A stretch of 38,445 bases of DNA from DATMBL01 sp050735975. Lineage in GTDB: Bacteria > Desulfobacterota > Binatia > UBA9968. The stretch is taken from contig JBOHVS010000134.1 of NCBI GenBank assembly GCA_050735975.1, forward strand, positions 1 to 38,445, written 5' to 3'. The translations under genes were made by a program, and so were the position numbers. The stretch's first letter is position 1; every line of letters starts with the position of its first letter. This document shows positions 15,483-23,760 of the stretch, one piece after another. The notes under the pieces are model-generated. The model was not told where the DNA came from. It made no database searches and worked only from the letters and a program-made list of their open reading frames with translations.

Positions 15483-16439
15483 ATGGAAGTCCTTCGGGAC
15501 ATAGAGGATCCGAAGCTTTCGCTTTCTGGCTCTGTCGTGACCCTCGGCAACTTCGACGGTATTCACCTCGGGCACCAAGCGCTTCTGCGCAATGCCGTGG
15601 AAGAAGCCAAACGGCGCGCCCTTCCCTCGGTGGTACTCACTTTTGAGCCTCATCCCCTCAAACTCCTTGTCCCGGAGCGCGCGCCGCGGCTGTTATTGGC
15701 GCCGCAGGACAAGATGCAATTGCTTGAGAGTTTCGGCGTCCATACGATCGTTGCGCAGAGGTTTGATAGATCGTTTTCGAGCCTCTCCGCGGAAGATTTC
15801 GTTCGCCGATGTATCGTCGGTCGCCTCAAGACCAGGAAAATTTGGGTTGGAAGAGATCTGCGATTCGGTCAGGGGCGAAACGGCGGTGTCGATGATCTCA
15901 TACGCTGGGGACCCGGCTTCGGCTTCGAAGTCGGCGTCATTGATCCGATCTTGCTCAATGGCATTCGAATCAGCAGCTCGCAGATACGACAATTGATCGA
16001 ACAAGGTCGGGTCGATGAGGCGCAGCCGATGCTGGGCCGGTATCATTTCGTGGCCGGCCGAGTGGTCAGCGGCCACAAAAGGGGACACGAACTTGGCTTC
16101 CCGACCGCCAATATATCGAGCCGCACCGAGGTTGTTCCGCTGGACGGGATCTACGCCACAATTACCGAGATCAGGGAAAAGCCGTGGCTCAGCGTGAGCA
16201 GCGTAGGTGTCAATCCGACGTTCGGCGGCGACTCCAGAACGGTGGAGAGCTTTATATTGGACTTCGATCGCGACCTCTACGGCGAATCGGTGAAACTCTT
16301 CTTCGTGAAGCGAATCCGAGAGGAGAGAAAATTTTCGTCGGCAGATGCTTTGATAGCCCGAATGGAGCAGGATGTGATCGCGGCGAAGGAAATCTTCGAC
16401 ACGTTGGGTCTCTCCGCTACCATCGGCCGCCAGGGGTGA
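15483..16439 (+). CDS. ribF: Bifunctional riboflavin kinase / FAD synthetase
   Basis: A 318-residue enzyme making FMN from riboflavin and then FAD. The N-terminal adenylyltransferase has the HxGH nucleotidyl-transferase signature in VTLGNFDGIHLGHQALL (about 19-35) and SSSQIRQLIEQG near 160. The C-terminal flavokinase domain (about 180-310) shows GHKRGHELGFPTANI and DGIYATI. Length matches the family (about 310). It stands 11 bp before rluD. The promoter was not resolved. Confidence 0.96.
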   Translation: MEVLRDIEDPKLSLSGSVVTLGNFDGIHLGHQALLRNAVEEAKRRALPSVVLTFEPHPLKLLVPERAPRLLLAPQDKMQLLESFGVHTIVAQRFDRSFSSLSAEDFVRRCIVGRLKTRKIWVGRDLRFGQGRNGGVDDLIRWGPGFGFEVGVIDPILLNGIRISSSQIRQLIEQGRVDEAQPMLGRYHFVAGRVVSGHKRGHELGFPTANISSRTEVVPLDGIYATITEIREKPWLSVSSVGVNPTFGGDSRTVESFILDFDRDLYGESVKLFFVKRIREERKFSSADALIARMEQDVIAAKEIFDTLGLSATIGRQG

Positions 16440-16450
16440 TTCGATTCGAT

Positions 16451-17539
16451 ATGACATTGGAAACGACGGTCGATCGACAATCTGCGGGAATGCGCCTGGA
16501 TATTTTTGTGACACGGCGGTTTTCTAAAGCGCTCGAACAGGCGGGACTCAGCCGTTCCGCAATAAAGCGTATGATTGTTCAAGGTCAGGTGGCACTAAAC
16601 GGCCAAAGAGCCAAGGCGAGCGCGCGGCTCAAAGTTAATGACATAATAAGGATTCAAAGCTTGCCCCCCAAGAAAGTTTTCCTCGTCGGAGAACCCCTGC
16701 CGCTGGACGTGCTGTACGAAGACAACGACTGCATCGTGATCAACAAAGCCCCGGGAGTCGTGGTTCACCCGACCGCGGCAAGATCAAGCGGCACTTTAGT
16801 CAATGCTCTCCTTCACCACTGTCCCGACTTGGAGGGGATCGGCGGCGAGCGCCGCCCGGGGATCGTACACCGCCTGGACAAAGAGACTTCCGGCGTGATG
16901 ATCGCCGCCAAAAACGCGCTCGCATTGCAACAACTAGCCCGTCAATTTAAAGAACGTCGAGTGACCAAGGAATACCTGGCTGTGGTCTGGGGAAAGTTAA
17001 AAGGCAATCAGGGCGTGATTGATCGCCCGGTCGGCAGACATCGATCGGACCGCAAGCGGATGTCGAGCACCCATTCGATTGCGCATAGCAAAGAGGCGAT
17101 CACGGCATGGAAGGTTGAGCGCTCTTTTGAAATCAAAGCAGGATCAGTCTCGACCTGGGTAAGCCTGTTGAGACTTAAGCCGCGCACAGGGAGAACACAT
17201 CAAATTCGCGTCCATCTCGCGGACTTGGGTTATCCGTTGATCGGAGAGAAAATTTATGGCCGGAAAAGGCGGATAGCAGGCCCAGCGAATGCCAAGGTCA
17301 CGGCTCTACAAAGCTTTGCCCGTCATGCATTGCATGCTGAAAAGCTCGGCTTGGCGCACCCGCGAAGCGGAGTGGCCATGCAATTTCATGCTCCTTTGAC
17401 TGAGGACATTCATGAACTTCTCGAATTCTTGGAGGGACAAAACCGCTCGGCGAAAGTCCAACCGTTCGGACGGGACCGCAGCGTGGGCAGGAACTGCAGC
17501 GAACCGGGTAGGGTTGACAAGGAAAACACTTTTAAATAG
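16451..17539 (+). CDS. rluD: RluD-type 23S rRNA pseudouridine synthase
   Basis: A 362-residue RluA-family enzyme. An N-terminal S4 RNA-binding domain (about 12-72, GMRLDIFVTRRF) precedes the catalytic domain, with D143 in GIVHRLDKETSGVMIAAK as nucleophile. RTGRTHQIRVHL (about 245) is also typical. RluD modifies helix 69 of 23S rRNA; RluA/RluC specificity cannot be fully excluded. ATG 16451 is chosen because a longer reading from 16184 would run through ribF. The basic C-terminal tail (about 325-362) is unusual and overlaps the rho promoter region. Confidence 0.92.
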   Translation: MTLETTVDRQSAGMRLDIFVTRRFSKALEQAGLSRSAIKRMIVQGQVALNGQRAKASARLKVNDIIRIQSLPPKKVFLVGEPLPLDVLYEDNDCIVINKAPGVVVHPTAARSSGTLVNALLHHCPDLEGIGGERRPGIVHRLDKETSGVMIAAKNALALQQLARQFKERRVTKEYLAVVWGKLKGNQGVIDRPVGRHRSDRKRMSSTHSIAHSKEAITAWKVERSFEIKAGSVSTWVSLLRLKPRTGRTHQIRVHLADLGYPLIGEKIYGRKRRIAGPANAKVTALQSFARHALHAEKLGLAHPRSGVAMQFHAPLTEDIHELLEFLEGQNRSAKVQPFGRDRSVGRNCSEPGRVDKENTFK

Positions 17540-17545
17540 TATAAT
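17514..17545 (+). promoter_or_regulatory. Candidate promoter for rho
   Basis: A perfect TTGACA at 17514-17519 is followed 17 nt later by TAGTAT (17537-17542). An overlapping TATAAT lies at 17540-17545 (20-nt spacing). The -35 lies within the end of rluD. It would give an mRNA leader of about 200-300 nt before rho. Confidence 0.5.
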
Positions 17546-17853
17546 CATAGCATTCAAATCAGCGATCTCTTTTTTTGAATCAGACCCCACTCTGACAGAA
17601 TCGTTCACTAGGAATCCGACCCGAATTTGATTGGGACTCAATCTTAAGATTCGAATTTAGGTCCACTGTTTCGTCGTACTGACATGCGCTACACACCTTG
17701 GTGCGCCCTTTTAGACAAGTCAGGTTCCCGGGATGGGAATCGGACAATGCTTAAATGAGCGGTAACAGGTTTATGGGCTCACGAGGCGCAGGCGGGGATC
17801 GCGAACAGGCATCAAGTATTTCCCCCGAGCAGCTGAAAGGAGAGGCAAAGTCT
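17546..17853 (+). other. Long AT-richer rho leader, no protein gene
   Basis: About 300 nt between the rho promoter and the preferred start. It is lower in GC than its flanks and holds small inverted repeats: GATTG (17629-17633) with CAATC (17639-17643), and the palindrome AATCTTAAGATT (17640-17651). Rho is known to autoregulate through its leader in E. coli, so a regulatory role is plausible. No riboswitch family is recognised. Confidence 0.4.
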
Positions 17854-19152
17854 ATGGTCCGTGGCAGAACTCGAGCCGAACCCGAGGCCGTGGAAGATAA
17901 CGGGTTAAATCTCAAGGCGTTGAAAGAGAAGAAAATAAGCGATCTGGCGCTGATTGGTAAGAATTTCAACATCGAAGGTGCAGCGAACATGCGAAAGCAG
18001 GAGTTGATTTTTGCCATCCTGCAAGCGCAGACCGAGCAGCACGGCCATGTCTACGGGGAAGGGGTGCTGGAAACGCTTCCGGATGGATTCGGCTTCCTCC
18101 GAGCTCCGGACTACAACTACCTCCCCGGCCCGGATGATATTTATGTCTCGCCGAGTCAGATTCGCCGCTTCAACCTCCGCACCGGCGACATTATTTCCGG
18201 TCACATTCGTCCGCCGAAGGAAGGCGAGCGTTATTTCGCCCTTCTGAAAGTTGAGTCCATCAACTACGAAGATCCCGAGAAGGCCCGCGAAAAAATTCTT
18301 TTCGATAACCTGACTCCGCTTTACCCCAATGAACGATTAAGGCTCGAATTCCAGCCCGAAGACTACACGACCCGGATAGTGGATTTACTGATCCCCATCG
18401 GAAAGGGGCAGCGCGGTCTCATCGTGGCCGCACCCAGGACCGGCAAGACGATGATGCTGCAGCATATCGCCAAAGCCATAGCCCATAATCATAAAGAAGT
18501 GATCCTGATCGTGTTATTGATCGACGAGCGGCCGGAGGAAGTGACCGATATGCAGCGTTCGGTTGACGGTGAAGTGATAAGCTCTACGTTTGACGAACCG
18601 GCGACAAGGCACGTGCAGGTCGCGGAAATGGTCATCGAAAAAGCCAAGCGTCTCGTGGAGCACGGCAAGGACGTCGTTATCCTGCTCGATAGCATCACGC
18701 GTTTGGCGCGCGCGTATAACACGGTCGTTCCTCCGAGCGGCAAGATTCTTTCGGGAGGCGTCGATTCCAATGCGCTGCACAAGCCTAAGAAGTTTTTCGG
18801 CGCGGCGCGGAACATCGAAGACGGCGGAAGCCTGACGATTATAGCGACGGCTCTCATCGATACGGGCAGTCGGATGGACGAGGTGATTTTCGAGGAGTTC
18901 AAGGGCACGGGCAACATGGAAGTTCACCTGGACCGCCGGCTCATGGATAAGCGGGTCTTTCCGGCCATCGACATCAACAAGTCCGGAACCCGGAAAGAAG
19001 AGTTGTTGATCGCGAAAGAAGACCTCAACCGTATATGGATCCTGCGCAAGGTTCTATCTCAGTTGAGCGTGGTTGAGGCAATGGAGTTCTTGTTGGACAA
19101 GATGCATGGAACCAAGAACAACAAAGAGTTTCTCGAATCCATGAACCAGTAG
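17854..19152 (+). CDS. rho: Transcription termination factor Rho
   Basis: A 432-residue hexameric RNA helicase that ends transcription. It has the N-terminal Rho_N helix bundle (LNLKALKEKKISDLALIGK), a cold-shock-like primary RNA site (about 70-150, LETLPDGFGFLR), and the ATPase core with Walker A AAPRTGKTMML (about 190-200), VLLIDERPEEVTDM and the Q-loop region LSGGVDSNALHKPK. I prefer ATG 17854, behind GGAGAGG (17839-17845). ATG 17755 would add 33 non-conserved residues and lacks a good ribosome binding site. A terminator-like hairpin follows before rpsB. The usual neighbour rpmE is absent. Confidence 0.96.
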   Translation: MVRGRTRAEPEAVEDNGLNLKALKEKKISDLALIGKNFNIEGAANMRKQELIFAILQAQTEQHGHVYGEGVLETLPDGFGFLRAPDYNYLPGPDDIYVSPSQIRRFNLRTGDIISGHIRPPKEGERYFALLKVESINYEDPEKAREKILFDNLTPLYPNERLRLEFQPEDYTTRIVDLLIPIGKGQRGLIVAAPRTGKTMMLQHIAKAIAHNHKEVILIVLLIDERPEEVTDMQRSVDGEVISSTFDEPATRHVQVAEMVIEKAKRLVEHGKDVVILLDSITRLARAYNTVVPPSGKILSGGVDSNALHKPKKFFGAARNIEDGGSLTIIATALIDTGSRMDEVIFEEFKGTGNMEVHLDRRLMDKRVFPAIDINKSGTRKEELLIAKEDLNRIWILRKVLSQLSVVEAMEFLLDKMHGTKNNKEFLESMNQ

Positions 19153-19243
19153 CCTGCCGAGTTCCGTGCCCGCCTTGCGTAGAACGTCGATCTTTGTTAG
19201 ATACCGCAAGGTTATCAAGAACATTCACAGCGTAGTCTTGCGC

Positions 19244-19286
19244 AAGTCTCGCTAACCGGCGCGCCGGTATACCGAGGCTTTTTATT
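19244..19286 (+). terminator. Rho-independent terminator between rho and rpsB
   Basis: AAGTCTCG (19244-19251) pairs with CGAGGCTT (19273-19280) with one G-T pair. The loop contains a second stem, CCGG-CGCG-CCGG. TTTATTT follows at once. It likely ends the rho transcript, or acts as an attenuator in front of rpsB. Confidence 0.6.
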
Positions 19287-19379
19287 TCACACCTTTTCGG
19301 ATCCTTTCCGTGGTGCCCTCCGGGGTTTGGAAGGGAGCAGACGAAGAGGGAGGTACAAAACCAAAGGAGTGAAGTATAT

Positions 19380-20162
19380 ATGGCTGAAATCTCAATGAAG
19401 CAACTCTTAGAGGCTGGAGTCCATTTTGGGCACCAGACGAGCCGTTGGAACCCGAAAATGAAGCCCTATATCTTCGGGGCTCGCAACGGTATTCACATTA
19501 TCGATCTCCAGCAAACCGTAACAATGTTCAAAGAGGTGGAGGCGGTGGTGAAAAACTTGGCTGCCTCGGGCGGACACATCCTGTTTGTCGGTACCAAGAA
19601 GCAAGCCCAGGAAGCCATCAGAGAAGAAGCCGCGCGGTGCGGCATGTTTTATGTCCATCATCGGTGGTTGGGTGGGACCTTAACCAATTTTTCCACCATT
19701 CGTCAAAGCATCGAACGGTTGAAAAAGATCGAGGAGATGGAAAATGATCCGAAAATCGTAGACGCGTTGACCAAAAAAGAGTTGCTGGGGCTCAAGCGTG
19801 AAAAGGAGAAGCTCGAGCAATCGCTCGGCGGGATCAAGGCCATGAAAAAATTGCCGGACGCGATTTTTGTTGTGGATCCCAAACAGGAGGAAATTGCGGT
19901 TCGCGAGGCGAGAAGGCTGGGAGTTCAAGTGGTTGCCGTGATCGACACGAACTGCGACCCGGATATGGTGGATCATAAAATTCCCGGCAATGACGACGCG
20001 ATTCGGGCGATTCGTCTGTTTTGCGCAGCGATGGCAGATGCTATTATCGAAGGTAAGAGTCTATACGAACAGTCACTGGTGAAGGAAAAGGAGCGCGAGC
20101 CCGCTGCCGGCGAGGAAGAGCTGGGCCGACCGACTGAGCGGAGCGCGGCGGGAGGAGTCTAG
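19380..20162 (+). CDS. rpsB: 30S ribosomal protein S2
   Basis: A 260-residue S2 with the family hallmarks LLEAGVHFGHQTSRWNPKM (about 10-28), YVHHRWLGGTLTNFSTI (about 91-107) and PDAIFVVDPKQEEIAVREA (about 158-176). S2 completes the 30S head and is needed for S1 binding. A strong AAAGGAG ribosome binding site precedes the ATG. It lies five bases before tsf, the universal rpsB-tsf pair. The 90-nt leader may carry S2 autoregulation, but the structure is not clear to me. Confidence 0.98.
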   Translation: MAEISMKQLLEAGVHFGHQTSRWNPKMKPYIFGARNGIHIIDLQQTVTMFKEVEAVVKNLAASGGHILFVGTKKQAQEAIREEAARCGMFYVHHRWLGGTLTNFSTIRQSIERLKKIEEMENDPKIVDALTKKELLGLKREKEKLEQSLGGIKAMKKLPDAIFVVDPKQEEIAVREARRLGVQVVAVIDTNCDPDMVDHKIPGNDDAIRAIRLFCAAMADAIIEGKSLYEQSLVKEKEREPAAGEEELGRPTERSAAGGV

Positions 20163-20167
20163 TTTTC

Positions 20168-20776
20168 ATGGAAGTTAACGCGTCGGTTGTCAAAGAGCTC
20201 CGGGAAAAGACCGGCGCCGGGATTATGGATTGCAAGAAGGCGCTGGCTGAATCAGGCGGAGCCTTGGACAAGGCGGTCGAGTATCTGCGCCAAAAAGGGC
20301 TGGCCGCGGCGGCGAAGAAAGCGGCTCGAGTGGCTGCCGACGGCGCCGTGGGAGCCTATGTGCATCCCGGAGGAAAAATCGGCGTGCTGGTAGAGCTTAA
20401 TTGCGAGACGGATTTTGTTGCTCGGACGACGGAGTTTCAGGCGCTGCTAAAAGATATCGCAATGCAAATCGCGGCTGCTAATCCACGATTCGTTCGACCC
20501 GAGGATGTCTCGCCTCAGGAAATCGAGGAGGAACGGGAAATCTATCGTCGCCAGGCCGTCGAATCCGGAAAGCCGGAGAAAGTTGTCGGCAAAATTGTCG
20601 AAGGCAAAATGGAACGTTTCTATGCCGACGTCTGCTTATTGGAACAGGCTTTCATTAAAGACCCCGACCGGAAGGTTTCCGATATTGTCAACGATGCGGT
20701 TTCACGCCTCGGCGAGAACATACAGGTTAGGCGATTTGCCCGTTATCATCTGGGAGAAGGGGCGCAGAAAGACTGA
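20168..20776 (+). CDS. tsf: Elongation factor Ts (short form)
   Basis: A 202-residue nucleotide exchange factor for EF-Tu. The N-terminal UBA-like domain reads VKELREKTGAGIMDCKKAL (about 7-25), and the EF-Tu contact TDFVARTTEFQ is at about 81-91. The E. coli protein has 283 residues; this is the short form with one core subdomain, known from Thermus and many other bacteria. It ends in a complete fold, so it is not truncated. Order rpsB-tsf-pyrH-frr is conserved. Confidence 0.97.
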   Translation: MEVNASVVKELREKTGAGIMDCKKALAESGGALDKAVEYLRQKGLAAAAKKAARVAADGAVGAYVHPGGKIGVLVELNCETDFVARTTEFQALLKDIAMQIAAANPRFVRPEDVSPQEIEEEREIYRRQAVESGKPEKVVGKIVEGKMERFYADVCLLEQAFIKDPDRKVSDIVNDAVSRLGENIQVRRFARYHLGEGAQKD

Positions 20777-20796
20777 TCCGCGAAGCGCTGGGCGGC

Positions 20797-21528
20797 ATGA
20801 CTGACGGGAGTCTCAAGTACAAACGCGTTATCCTCAAGGTGACCGGAGAAGTCTTCGCCGGCCCGCACCGATTCGGGATCGACGCAAAGACCGTTAAAGC
20901 TTTTGCCCAGGAGATCAAGGAAGTCAAGGAAATGGGCTGCGAGATGGCCTTGGTGGTTGGCGGCGGCAACATCTTTCGCGGCGCGGTCGCCAGCGAGATA
21001 GGCATGGACCGGGCGAGCGCGGATACCATGGGAATGCTGGCGACCGTGATCAATAGCCTGGCGCTGCAAGACGCGTTGGAAAAACTCGGGGTTTCGACCC
21101 GAGTTCTCTCCGCCATCGAAATGCGGCAAGTCGCGGAGCCCTATATCCGGCGCAGGGCGACGCGCCACCTGGAGAAGGGACGGGTCGTTATATTCGCGGG
21201 CGGAACCGGCAATCCCTATTTCACTACCGACACGACGGCGAGTCTTCGAGCTATGGAAGTCGGGGCGGAAGTGATCCTAAAAGCCACAAAAGTGGAAGGC
21301 GTCTATGACGCCGACCCATTTAAGGTTGAAGGAGCCACGAAGTTCGAGGAACTGACTTATATAGAAGTGTTGAACCGTGAGCTGAAGGTGATGGACTCTA
21401 CCGCGATATCGCTATGCATGGATCATCAGCTGCCGATTGTCGTGTTCAACCTCATGGAAAAAGGAAACATCAAAAGAGTGGTTTCAGGTGAGCCGATCGG
21501 AACTCTAGTAAGCGCGGGGAAACGATGA
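20797..21528 (+). CDS. pyrH: UMP kinase
   Basis: A 243-residue hexameric amino-acid-kinase-fold enzyme making UDP from UMP. Family motifs are YKRVILKVTGEVFAG (about 8-22), VVGGGNIFRG (49-58), GMLATVINSLALQDAL (around 80-95), FAGGTGNPYFTTDTTASLRA (about 130-149) and KATKVEGVYDADP. The phosphate loop uses VTGE where E. coli has LSGE. Its stop overlaps the frr ATG (ATGA). Confidence 0.97.
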   Translation: MTDGSLKYKRVILKVTGEVFAGPHRFGIDAKTVKAFAQEIKEVKEMGCEMALVVGGGNIFRGAVASEIGMDRASADTMGMLATVINSLALQDALEKLGVSTRVLSAIEMRQVAEPYIRRRATRHLEKGRVVIFAGGTGNPYFTTDTTASLRAMEVGAEVILKATKVEGVYDADPFKVEGATKFEELTYIEVLNRELKVMDSTAISLCMDHQLPIVVFNLMEKGNIKRVVSGEPIGTLVSAGKR

Positions 21529-22082
21529 ACGACGCCATATTCACTCAATTGCAGAGAGAGATGGACCAATCCATTGGAGCGCTTCGCAAAGAGCTGTCAA
21601 AGATACGAACCGGACGGGCATCCACGGCTCTTTTGGAGGGCATCATCGTTGAATACTACGGGGCCAACACTCCTTTGAATCAACTGGCGACCCTAAGCGC
21701 CCCGGAGCCAAGATTGTTGGTTGTGCAGCCTTACGATCGGAGCGTGATCGGCGACATCGAAAAGGGAATATTCAAATCCGACCTCGGCCTGACTCCCGCC
21801 AACGACGGCAAGGTGATCCGCGTCCCCATTCCTCAACTTACGGAGGAACGGCGCAAGGAGTTGGTCAAGCACGTCAGGAAAATCGGTGAAGAGTACCGTG
21901 TTTCCATCAGAAATCACCGTCGCCTAGCTATCGAGCAGCTCAAAGAGCGTGAAAAGAAGAAGGAAATTACCGCGGATGAAAACAAGCAGGGGCAGGACCG
22001 GATTCAGAAAATTACCGACGACTTTATCGGTCGAATCGACAAGGTGCTAAAGGGAAAAGAAGAAGAAATTATGGAGGTCTGA
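21525..22082 (+). CDS. frr: Ribosome recycling factor
   Basis: A 185-residue two-domain factor that with EF-G splits post-termination ribosomes. Typical segments are LRKELSKIRTGRASTALLEG (about 19-38), APEPRLLVVQPYD (64-76) and VPIPQLTEERRKELVKHV (about 103-120). Length is exactly standard. The ATG overlaps the pyrH stop by four bases. 108 bp without a recognised feature separate it from uppS. Confidence 0.98.
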   Translation: MNDAIFTQLQREMDQSIGALRKELSKIRTGRASTALLEGIIVEYYGANTPLNQLATLSAPEPRLLVVQPYDRSVIGDIEKGIFKSDLGLTPANDGKVIRVPIPQLTEERRKELVKHVRKIGEEYRVSIRNHRRLAIEQLKEREKKKEITADENKQGQDRIQKITDDFIGRIDKVLKGKEEEIMEV

Positions 22083-22190
22083 GAACCGCCGAACTTCGCG
22101 AACCCCGTCACAATGACCTTTGGGGATTCCTAAGATGCCCCGGAGGCGCCAGCTTATCACGCCCTTGAAGATCAATTGCGCCGGCGAATC

Positions 22191-22970
22191 ATGGATCAGA
22201 GCGGCCTAGACAAAAGCCGCTTGCCTCAGCATGTCGCCATCATCATGGACGGCAACGGACGCTGGGCCAAGCTACGCAACAAAAGCCGTATCGAGGGCCA
22301 CCGGCGCGGCAAAACATCGGTCCGTGTCATTGTGGAAATGAGCCGCAAGATAGGGATCCGTTTCCTTTCGCTTTACGCTTTTTCGACCGAAAACTGGCTT
22401 CGGCCCCATGACGAAGTGTACGCCTTAATGGGGCTCTTGGAGCATTACCTGATTGTCGAACAGCCCAAGATGATGCGTTACGGCATTCGGCTTCTGGCCA
22501 TCGGCGATCGCGACCGTTTACCGGCGAAGGTGAGGCGCACGTTGGAAGCAGTCATCGATTTGACGCGCAATAACAACCGGATGACCGTCGTTCTAGCGCT
22601 CAGTTACAGCGGCAGAGACGAGATCGTTCGAATGGTACAAAAGATCGGCCGAGAGGTCCGGGACGGTAAATCCGATCCGAATCATATCGATGAAAGCATG
22701 ATCGCTGCTCATCTAGACACGCCCGGGGTGCCGGATCCGGACCTGTTGATCCGTACGAGCGGCGAGTTACGCCTCAGCAATTTCTACCTTTGGCAGATCG
22801 CCTACACTGAACTCTACGTCACGCCTACTCTCTGGCCGGATTTTCGCGAGGAAGAATACCTGCAAGCCCTGCTGGCGTTCCAACGGCGGCGTCGAAGGTT
22901 CGGCAGGACCGACGAACAACTCTTGGACGCCGGGGGTGTCTCAGCGGAGGCAAGTGGAAGCAAATCTTAG
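22191..22970 (+). CDS. uppS: Isoprenyl transferase (undecaprenyl diphosphate synthase)
   Basis: A 259-residue cis-prenyltransferase making the C55 lipid carrier for cell wall synthesis. The catalytic Asp is D20 in HVAIIMDGNGRWAK. Also seen are GHRRGKTSVR (about 38), YAFSTENWLRP (about 66-76) and the C-terminal DLLIRTSGELRLSNFYLWQ region with YTELYVTPTLWPDF. ATG 22191 is preferred to a TTG at 22176; neither has a strong ribosome binding site. Its end overlaps cdsA by 35 bases. Confidence 0.95.
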   Translation: MDQSGLDKSRLPQHVAIIMDGNGRWAKLRNKSRIEGHRRGKTSVRVIVEMSRKIGIRFLSLYAFSTENWLRPHDEVYALMGLLEHYLIVEQPKMMRYGIRLLAIGDRDRLPAKVRRTLEAVIDLTRNNNRMTVVLALSYSGRDEIVRMVQKIGREVRDGKSDPNHIDESMIAAHLDTPGVPDPDLLIRTSGELRLSNFYLWQIAYTELYVTPTLWPDFREEEYLQALLAFQRRRRRFGRTDEQLLDAGGVSAEASGSKS

Positions 22971-23760
22971 ATTGCGGCTGGCGACGGCTCTGGTCGGGAT
23001 TCCGTTGCTGATTGCGCTGGTTGGCTGGGGACACCCGTGGTTGTTTGCATCGGTGATCGTGATCGTGACTTTTGGTGCGCTACGGGAGTTTTTTCTCATG
23101 GCCTTTCCAGGTCGCGGCTGGGAACAAATCCTGGGGATGATCTTCGGGCTGGGAGTGTCATTGTGGTTGCTTCTACCGCCGATCGACCTGGCAGCGTCCC
23201 TGATGAGCGTCTGGCTTGTCCTGCTTTTTTCAATTTATCTCTTTCGGAGGGGCCGCTGGGAAGAAAGATTCAGCCGGCTGTCATCGACTCTGTTGGGGGC
23301 TTTCTATATCGGTTATTTGTTCCCGCATTGGGTCACGTTGTTTCGTTTGCCTGACGGCCGTGATTGGGTCTTCTTCGTCTTGTTAGTTGTTATGGCAGGA
23401 GACTCCGCTGCTTACATTGTCGGTCGCCGGTATGGACGCAAGAAACTGGCTCCTGAGTTGAGTCCCGGCAAGACATTGGAAGGGGCGTTGGGATATGTGG
23501 CCGGCAGTCTGATCGCCGGCGGGCTCGGCGGTGTGTATCTACTTTCCCAAATAGCGGTAGTCGAAGCAATAGTGATCGCAGGCGTTCTCGGCATCCTTGG
23601 CCAACTCGGAGACCTCTTCGAATCTTTCATCAAGCGAGTTTTCGCGGTCAAAGAAGCGGGCACGTGGTTGCCGGGTCACGGAGGATTCTTGGATCGCGTG
23701 GACAGCCTTATTTTTCCGGTTGTATTCACCAGCGCGTATGTCAAGGTGTTTCACCTATGA
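22936..23760 (+). CDS. cdsA: Phosphatidate cytidylyltransferase
   Basis: A 274-residue multi-span membrane enzyme that makes CDP-diacylglycerol from phosphatidate and CTP. Several hydrophobic spans fill residues 15-235. The C-terminal CDP-synthase signature is present as KRVFAVKEAGTWLPGHGG followed by FLDRVDSL, except that the usual Lys-Asp is Lys-Glu. GDSAAYIVGRRYGRKKL (about 155-171) is also conserved. The GTG start at 22936 lies inside uppS; a slightly later start cannot be excluded. The stop overlaps dxr (ATGA). CDP-DAG feeds PssA encoded 8 kb downstream. Confidence 0.94.
   Translation: MSQRRQVEANLRLRLATALVGIPLLIALVGWGHPWLFASVIVIVTFGALREFFLMAFPGRGWEQILGMIFGLGVSLWLLLPPIDLAASLMSVWLVLLFSIYLFRRGRWEERFSRLSSTLLGAFYIGYLFPHWVTLFRLPDGRDWVFFVLLVVMAGDSAAYIVGRRYGRKKLAPELSPGKTLEGALGYVAGSLIAGGLGGVYLLSQIAVVEAIVIAGVLGILGQLGDLFESFIKRVFAVKEAGTWLPGHGGFLDRVDSLIFPVVFTSAYVKVFHL

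Noticed and set aside
16184..16450. N-terminal extension of the rluD frame
   Set aside because: It overlaps ribF in another frame and does not resemble any S4-domain protein; ATG 16451 starts the conserved part.
15693..16514. 273-residue minus-strand frame
   Set aside because: Shadow of ribF, which has full family motifs.
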